DNA of 64,000 nt from Martinezella lusitana (lineage in GTDB: Bacteria > Pseudomonadota > Alphaproteobacteria > Rhizobiales > Rhizobiaceae): NCBI RefSeq assembly GCF_010668395.1, contig NZ_WUEY01000011.1, positions 1 to 64,000 on the forward strand. Reading direction: 5' to 3'. This document shows positions 59,592-64,000 of the stretch, in pieces. The translations under genes and the position numbers were made by a program. A model generated the notes under the pieces. That model was not told the origin of the DNA, did not search any database, and worked only from the letters and a program-made list of their open reading frames with translations. Within the stretch, counting starts at the first letter, position 1. Each line of letters starts with the position of its first letter.

Positions 59592-60491
59592 ATGTTTTCC
59601 CGTTACGCTTATACGATCGGTCTTCTGACTGCCCTTGCCCTGACGCCCGCCGGCGCGGCCCTTGCCCGCGCGGCGCATCCGCAGGTCGGCGTCGGGTCGC
59701 AATACGATACCTCCCACGTCTATGTCGATCCGGACAAGGTGGATGCATTCGCCAGCAGCTTCGTTGCTACCTTCGGCGGCGCAAGCACCAAGCAGGTCGT
59801 CGCGACCGTGACGCCGACCCCCAGCAGCACCACGTCGCAGCTGCTGCAGACGCCGGTCGGCACCGTCTCGCTCTTCGGCTTCAAGACACCGATCCCCTTT
59901 CCGTTCGGCGCCGAGCGCACCGGCTATCTCGTCACCGACCTGGACCAGGCGATCGCCGCTGCCCGCGCCGCCGGCGCCTCGTTGGTCGTCGACGCCTTTC
60001 CCGATCCGATCGGCCGCGATGCCGTCATCCAATGGCCGGGCGGCGTCAACATGCAGCTCTACTGGCACACGACCAAGCCCTCCTACACCGCCTTCGACAA
60101 GATCCCCGAAAACCGTGTCTACGTCTCTCCCGATGCCGTGGACAAGTTCGTCAAGGCCTTCCTCACCTTCTCGAAGGGCAAGGTCGTCGCCGACGACAGA
60201 CAAGCTCCGGGCGTCGAGATCGGCCGGCCGAACGACACTTTCCGCCGCCTGCGCATCGAGTCCGTCTACGGCAGGATGACGGTGCTCGCCACCGACGGCC
60301 ATCTGCCGTTCCCCTATGGCCACGAGACGACGGGATATGAGGTTGCGGACCTTGCGGCGACACTCGACAAGGCCAAGGCCAATGGCGCAACCGTCCTGGT
60401 GAACGCCTTTACCTCCGACAAGCGGCAGGCGGCCATGGTCGAATTTCCCGGCGGTTACGTCGCCGAAATCCACGCTGCCGCGGCGCCGTGA
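59592..60491 (+). CDS. Exported VOC/glyoxalase-fold protein
   Basis: A 299-residue protein with an N-terminal signal peptide (SRYAYTIGLLTALALTPAGA, cleavage after about ALA-RA). Two VOC half-domains follow, each with the 'DTSHVYVDPDKVDAFASSF' / 'NRVYVSPDAVDKFVKAFLTF' start and a glyoxalase-like end (YWHTTKPSYTAF; MVEFPGGYVAEIHA). The canonical glyoxalase metal ligands are not all apparent. The protein is probably periplasmic, which is unusual for VOC enzymes. Adjacent to DoxX and an outer-membrane porin gene. Confidence 0.82.
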   Translation: MFSRYAYTIGLLTALALTPAGAALARAAHPQVGVGSQYDTSHVYVDPDKVDAFASSFVATFGGASTKQVVATVTPTPSSTTSQLLQTPVGTVSLFGFKTPIPFPFGAERTGYLVTDLDQAIAAARAAGASLVVDAFPDPIGRDAVIQWPGGVNMQLYWHTTKPSYTAFDKIPENRVYVSPDAVDKFVKAFLTFSKGKVVADDRQAPGVEIGRPNDTFRRLRIESVYGRMTVLATDGHLPFPYGHETTGYEVADLAATLDKAKANGATVLVNAFTSDKRQAAMVEFPGGYVAEIHAAAAP

Positions 60492-61951
60492 TCGCGATGC
60501 GACCGCACGAGGTCCTGCCACGCGTCTCGACCCACAAGGCCGACCTGCGCGCACAGAGCTTTCTCTCCCTCGCGGCGGTCGCCATTCTTTGCGCGACAAC
60601 GGGCGCTGCCTTTGCCGACGACCCGCCGGCCAAGCCGAAACGGCCGGCGATCAAGTCCAACCGCTGGCAGGAAGACTGGTCCGTGCTGGCCGATCCGGCG
60701 CTTGCGACACAGCCGTTGGACAGGCTGAAGTATCTTCCGCTGTCGGCCGCAGATCCCGGCACTTACGTCTCCTTCGGCGCCAATGTCAGGGAGCGTTTCG
60801 AGAGCAACAGCGCGCCCGGCTTCGGCATCGGCGGCGTGGAGCGCGACAGCTATCTCATCCAGCGCGTTCAGTTCCACATCGACCTGCATCTCTTCGAGGA
60901 CTGGCAGGTCTTTACCCAGTTCGAGGACGATCGCGCCTTCGGCAAGAAGGACGTCGGGCCGGCCGACGCCGACCAGCTCGACCTGAGGCTGGCCTTCCTG
61001 GCCTACAGCCACGATTTCGATGCCGGCACCTTCAAGGCGCGCATCGGCCGCCAGGACTTCGCCTTCGACCTGCAGCGTTTCGTCTCTTCGCGCGACGGGC
61101 CGAACGTGCGCCAGTCCTTCGATGCCGTCTGGGCCGACTGGGAAACCGGCCCGTGGCGCTTCATCGGCTTCGTCAGCCAGCCGGTTCAGTACCGCGACGA
61201 CGATCCCTTCGACGATACCTCGAACGGCGACTTCCGCTTTAGCACCGTGCGCATCGAGCGCCAGGTGCTCGGAACCAACGAGCTGTCGGCCTACTATTCC
61301 CTCTATCAACGCGAAAACGCCCATTATCTCGATGGCGGCGGCCGCGAGAACCGTCATGTGTTCGACACCCGCTTTGCCGGGTCGAGCAAAGGCTTCGACT
61401 GGGACACCGAAGCCATGGGGCAGCTCGGCGATATCGGCGACAAGGATATCCGTGCCTGGGCGCTTGGCGCGCGCGCCGGCTACACATTCGAGGATGTCGG
61501 CTGGACGCCGAGGATCGGATTGCAGTTCGACATGGCCTCAGGCGACGATCACCCCGGCGACAATACCGTCGGCACCTTCAACCCGCTGTTCCCGAACGGC
61601 TACTATTTCTCGCTTGCCGGCTATACCGGCTATGCCAACCTGATCCATCTCAAGCCGTCGATCACGGTGAAGCCGACCGACAAGATGACGCTGACCGGCG
61701 CGATCGGCCTGCAATGGCGCCAGACGACCGCCGACGCGATCTATGTCCAGCCCAACCAGCCACTGTCTGGAACCGCCGGCCACGGCGGCGCATGGTCGGG
61801 CGCCTACGGCCAGATCAGGCTCGACTACGCGTTCACCCCCAATCTCACGGGCGCCATCGAAGCCGTCCACTTCGAAGCGGGAGATGCCATTCGCCGCGCA
61901 GGTGGGCACGACGGGAATTACGTTGGTTTGCAGATGGCATTCGCATGGTGA
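60488..61951 (+). CDS. Alginate-export-like outer-membrane porin
   Basis: A 487-residue outer-membrane beta-barrel of the alginate_exp (AlgE-like) family. Signal region (SLAAVAILCATTGAAFADDP) then strands such as VSFGANVRERFESNSAPGFG, FQHI-like HLFEDWQVFTQFEDDRAFGK, ARIGRQDFAFDLQRFVSSRD and terminal aromatic NYVGLQMAFAW. The GTG start (60488) overlaps the VOC stop; ATG 60497 is an alternative. It would let a bulky or anionic substrate cross the outer membrane. Its place in a degradation cluster fits substrate entry or product release. Confidence 0.85.
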   Translation: MIAMRPHEVLPRVSTHKADLRAQSFLSLAAVAILCATTGAAFADDPPAKPKRPAIKSNRWQEDWSVLADPALATQPLDRLKYLPLSAADPGTYVSFGANVRERFESNSAPGFGIGGVERDSYLIQRVQFHIDLHLFEDWQVFTQFEDDRAFGKKDVGPADADQLDLRLAFLAYSHDFDAGTFKARIGRQDFAFDLQRFVSSRDGPNVRQSFDAVWADWETGPWRFIGFVSQPVQYRDDDPFDDTSNGDFRFSTVRIERQVLGTNELSAYYSLYQRENAHYLDGGGRENRHVFDTRFAGSSKGFDWDTEAMGQLGDIGDKDIRAWALGARAGYTFEDVGWTPRIGLQFDMASGDDHPGDNTVGTFNPLFPNGYYFSLAGYTGYANLIHLKPSITVKPTDKMTLTGAIGLQWRQTTADAIYVQPNQPLSGTAGHGGAWSGAYGQIRLDYAFTPNLTGAIEAVHFEAGDAIRRAGGHDGNYVGLQMAFAW

Positions 61952-62021
61952 GGGCCATCGTTTCGATCGAGGACAGACGACAGGGGAAGGGTTTCCACAC
62001 TTGCAGAGGCGGAGACAAGCG

Positions 62022-63620
62022 ATGACCGAGCCACCGGCAACGCCATCCAGGCAGCAGGACAGCTTTGCGCCGCTGAGGAACCGCGTGTTCTTCGTTCTCT
62101 GGGTCGCGACGATCGTCGGCAATACGGGCAGCTTCGTGCGCGACGTCGCAAGTTCGTGGCTCGTCACCGATCTCTCGGCCGCTCCTGCGGCCGTCGCCAT
62201 GATGCAGGCCGCCGCCGCATTGCCGGTTTTCCTGCTTGCCATACCCGCCGGCGTCCTGTCGGATATTCTGGATCGTCGCCACTTTCTCATCGTCATCCAG
62301 CTGGTGCTCGCAGCTGCCAGCGTTTGCCTCCTTGTCCTTTCGGCGACGGGGCTTCAATCGATCACGTCGCTGGTGACGCTGACGTTCATCGGCGGCATCG
62401 GAGCGGCGTTGATGGCGCCGACCTGGCAGGCAATCGTTCCGGAGCTCGTCGGCAAGACCGATATCAAGAGCGCCGTCGCCCTCAATTCGCTGGGGGTCAA
62501 TATTTCCCGCGCCATAGGTCCCGCCGTCGGCGGTGTGCTGCTTGCCTATTTCGGGGCGTCCATTACCTACGGCGTCGATGTCATCAGCTATGCCTTCGTC
62601 ATAGCCGCGCTATGGTGGTGGAAACGTCCGGCGGCGCCCGAAGACCCCTTCAGCGAACGCTTTGCAGGCGCGTTTCGCGCCGGCCTCCGCTACGCCAAGG
62701 CCAGCCGCGACCTTCACGTCATCCTTGCGCGCGCCGGTGTTTTTTTCGTCTTCGCCAGCGCCGTATGGGCCCTGCTTCCCCTTCTGGCGAGAAACCTGCT
62801 CGCAGGCTCGGCCGGTTTTTACGGCATTCTTCTTGGTGCGGTCGGCGTGGGGGCCATCTGCGGCGCTCTGATCATGCCGAAATTGCGGGACCGTTATGAT
62901 GCCGACGGCCTTATGCTTGGCGCCTCGGTACTTACGGCCGCCGTCATGGCGGGCCTGGCTTTCGCTCCGCCCCAATGGGCCGCCGTCCTCATCCTCCTGG
63001 TGCTTGGGGCCGCCTGGCTCGCTGCGCTGACGACGCTCAACGGAGCCGCGCAAGCCGTCCTGCCGAACTGGGTGCGCGGGCGCTCGCTCGCCGTCTATCT
63101 CACCGTCTTCAACGGCGCGATGGCCGCCGGCAGCCTCCTCTGGGGTCTGGTTGCCGAGGCGATCGGCCTGCCATGGACCCTGCTGGTCGCCGGCATTGGG
63201 CTTCTAATCGCCGGGGCGGGGCTGCATCGCCTGAAGATCCCCAAGGGCGAGCAGGATCTCGTTCCCTCCAATCACTGGCCCGAGCCCCTGACGGCGGCAC
63301 CCATCGAGAACGATCGCGGACCGGTCCTCATTCTGATCGAGTATCGCATCGATCCCGCCGATCGCGAGGCTTTCGTCGCGGCCGTCTCCGACCTGTCGCG
63401 CGAACGGCAGCGCGACGGCGCCTATAGCTGGGGCATCACCGAAGACGCCGCCGATCCGCAGATTTTCATCGAATGGTTCATGGTCGAATCCTGGGCCGAG
63501 CACATCCGCCAGCATCGCCGCGTCTCGAAAGCCGATGCCGATATCCAGCAGGGTGTCCTTTCCTATCACCGGGGAAGCGACCCGCCACTGGTTCGCCATT
63601 TCATTTCTGCCCGCAAATGA
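62022..63620 (+). CDS. MFS transporter with C-terminal antibiotic-monooxygenase-like domain
   Basis: A 532-residue protein. Residues ~15-405 are an MFS exporter (EntS/MFS_3-like) with about 12 membrane segments: VFFVLWVATIVGNTGSFVRD, VFLLAIPAGVLSDILDRRHF, MAPTWQAIVPELVG and LPNWVRGRSLAVYLTVFNGA. The C-terminal ~115 residues are soluble (PVLILIEYRIDPADREAFVA … WGITEDAADPQIFIEWFMVE), resembling a dimeric alpha+beta (ABM-type) fold. GGCGGAG precedes ATG 62022. Last cluster gene before the hydrolase at 63655. Likely exports a product or toxic intermediate. Confidence 0.88.
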   Translation: MTEPPATPSRQQDSFAPLRNRVFFVLWVATIVGNTGSFVRDVASSWLVTDLSAAPAAVAMMQAAAALPVFLLAIPAGVLSDILDRRHFLIVIQLVLAAASVCLLVLSATGLQSITSLVTLTFIGGIGAALMAPTWQAIVPELVGKTDIKSAVALNSLGVNISRAIGPAVGGVLLAYFGASITYGVDVISYAFVIAALWWWKRPAAPEDPFSERFAGAFRAGLRYAKASRDLHVILARAGVFFVFASAVWALLPLLARNLLAGSAGFYGILLGAVGVGAICGALIMPKLRDRYDADGLMLGASVLTAAVMAGLAFAPPQWAAVLILLVLGAAWLAALTTLNGAAQAVLPNWVRGRSLAVYLTVFNGAMAAGSLLWGLVAEAIGLPWTLLVAGIGLLIAGAGLHRLKIPKGEQDLVPSNHWPEPLTAAPIENDRGPVLILIEYRIDPADREAFVAAVSDLSRERQRDGAYSWGITEDAADPQIFIEWFMVESWAEHIRQHRRVSKADADIQQGVLSYHRGSDPPLVRHFISARK

Positions 63621-63654
63621 CCGAAACAAGCCATCAGAATTGAAGGATCCCCTC

Positions 63655-64000
63655 ATGCCTGAGCGTTCCAAGTTTCATCTCGAAATGAGCCGCCGCGAAA
63701 CCCTGCTGACCGGCGCGGCGCTGACCACAGCATTGATACTGCCGACAGACCCGGCCGGCGCGAAATCCACCACCGAGCAACATTCTACCAAGGGAGCCAA
63801 CACTATGTCGTTCATCACCACCAAAGACGGCACTCAGATCTTTTACAAGGACTGGGGCTCGCGCGATGCGCAGCCGATCGTCTTCCATCACGGCTGGCCG
63901 TTGAGCGCCGACGACTGGGACGCCCAGATGATGTTCTTCCTGGAGAAGGGCTATCGCGTCATCGCGCATGACCGCCGCGGTCACGGCCGCTCCAGCCAGA
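63655..64000 (+). CDS. Alpha/beta hydrolase (chloroperoxidase-like), cut by window end
   Basis: The visible 115 residues start with a possible twin-arginine signal (EMSRRETLLTGAALTTALIL). The hydrolase core begins at MSFITTKDGTQIFYKDWGSR, followed by PIVFHHGWPLSADDWDAQMM and RVIAHDRRGHGRSSQ, typical of cofactor-free haloperoxidase/esterase enzymes. A second good ribosome binding site (AAGGGAG) precedes an in-frame ATG at 63805, so both an exported form (63655) and a cytoplasmic form (63805) are possible. The catalytic Ser, Asp and His lie beyond the window end. Partial gene. Confidence 0.85.
   Translation, partial: MPERSKFHLEMSRRETLLTGAALTTALILPTDPAGAKSTTEQHSTKGANTMSFITTKDGTQIFYKDWGSRDAQPIVFHHGWPLSADDWDAQMMFFLEKGYRVIAHDRRGHGRSSQ

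Noticed and set aside
1..64000. CRISPR array, tRNA or rRNA genes
   Set aside because: No regularly spaced repeats, cloverleaf-like segments or rRNA landmarks were recognised by eye; a covariance-model search would settle tRNAs.

Overview
The window looks like part of an accessory replicon (plasmid or chromid) of a Rhizobiales bacterium, most like Rhizobium. The support is high-GC codon use, a biuret hydrolase that resembles the rhizobial enzyme, BMP-type nucleobase ABC transporters, a TGA-N9-TCA (RirA-like) site before an iron cluster, and a very high density of catabolic operons, each with its own regulator. I saw no rRNA, tRNA, CRISPR array or replication origin.

Region 1-3.4 kb is a graveyard of broken genes. 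It holds fragments of a Phd antitoxin, a maleylacetoacetate-isomerase-like GST, an ISL3-type transposase, a DNA methyltransferase, a second IS transposase and a decayed dinB. One intact parD antitoxin sits next to a frameshifted parE toxin and keeps a near-perfect palindromic operator.

Region 3.5-13.5 kb is a catabolic operon controlled by a RutR-like TetR regulator with two RutR-type operators. It encodes a divergent uracil-DNA-glycosylase-fold protein, a GMC oxidoreductase, a NIPSNAP protein, a complete BMP/nucleoside-type ABC transporter and an ATZ/TRZ-type amidohydrolase. Region 13.8-23.1 kb is a second BMP-transporter operon, divergent from a GntR regulator. It carries biuret hydrolase (biuH), a second isochorismatase-like hydrolase (triuret hydrolase is a candidate), a cupin and allophanate hydrolase (atzF). 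Together these would import biuret-like ureides and release ammonia and CO2. Nearly all genes in it overlap at start/stop codons.

Region 23.3-25 kb holds a TetR/SDR pair with twin palindromic operators. Region 25.5-32.7 kb is a FecI-FecR-TonB-receptor-FhuD-FhuB siderophore uptake cluster without a local ATPase gene. Region 34.8-45.7 kb is a probable sugar or sugar-derivative regulon. It has a sugar ABC transporter, Gfo/Idh/MocA and TIM-barrel isomerase genes, an amidohydrolase and an alpha/beta hydrolase, plus an unusual IclR-HTH/periplasmic-binding-domain regulator with a small HTH partner. A 17-bp motif (GAGTCnnnCATTTGAGA) occurs before three of its transcription units and ties them together.

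Region 45.8-55.7 kb is a patchwork of stress/detoxification and regulator genes: NTF2-like, three AraC, TetR, LysR, SDR, a secreted alpha/beta hydrolase and a soluble chemoreceptor. Region 56-64 kb is a co-directional cluster of unknown purpose: a YcaC-like hydrolase with a frameshift, XapX protein, YtcJ-like amidohydrolase with a Cys/His-rich tail, DoxX, exported VOC protein, AlgE-like porin, MFS exporter and a Tat-type alpha/beta hydrolase cut by the window edge.
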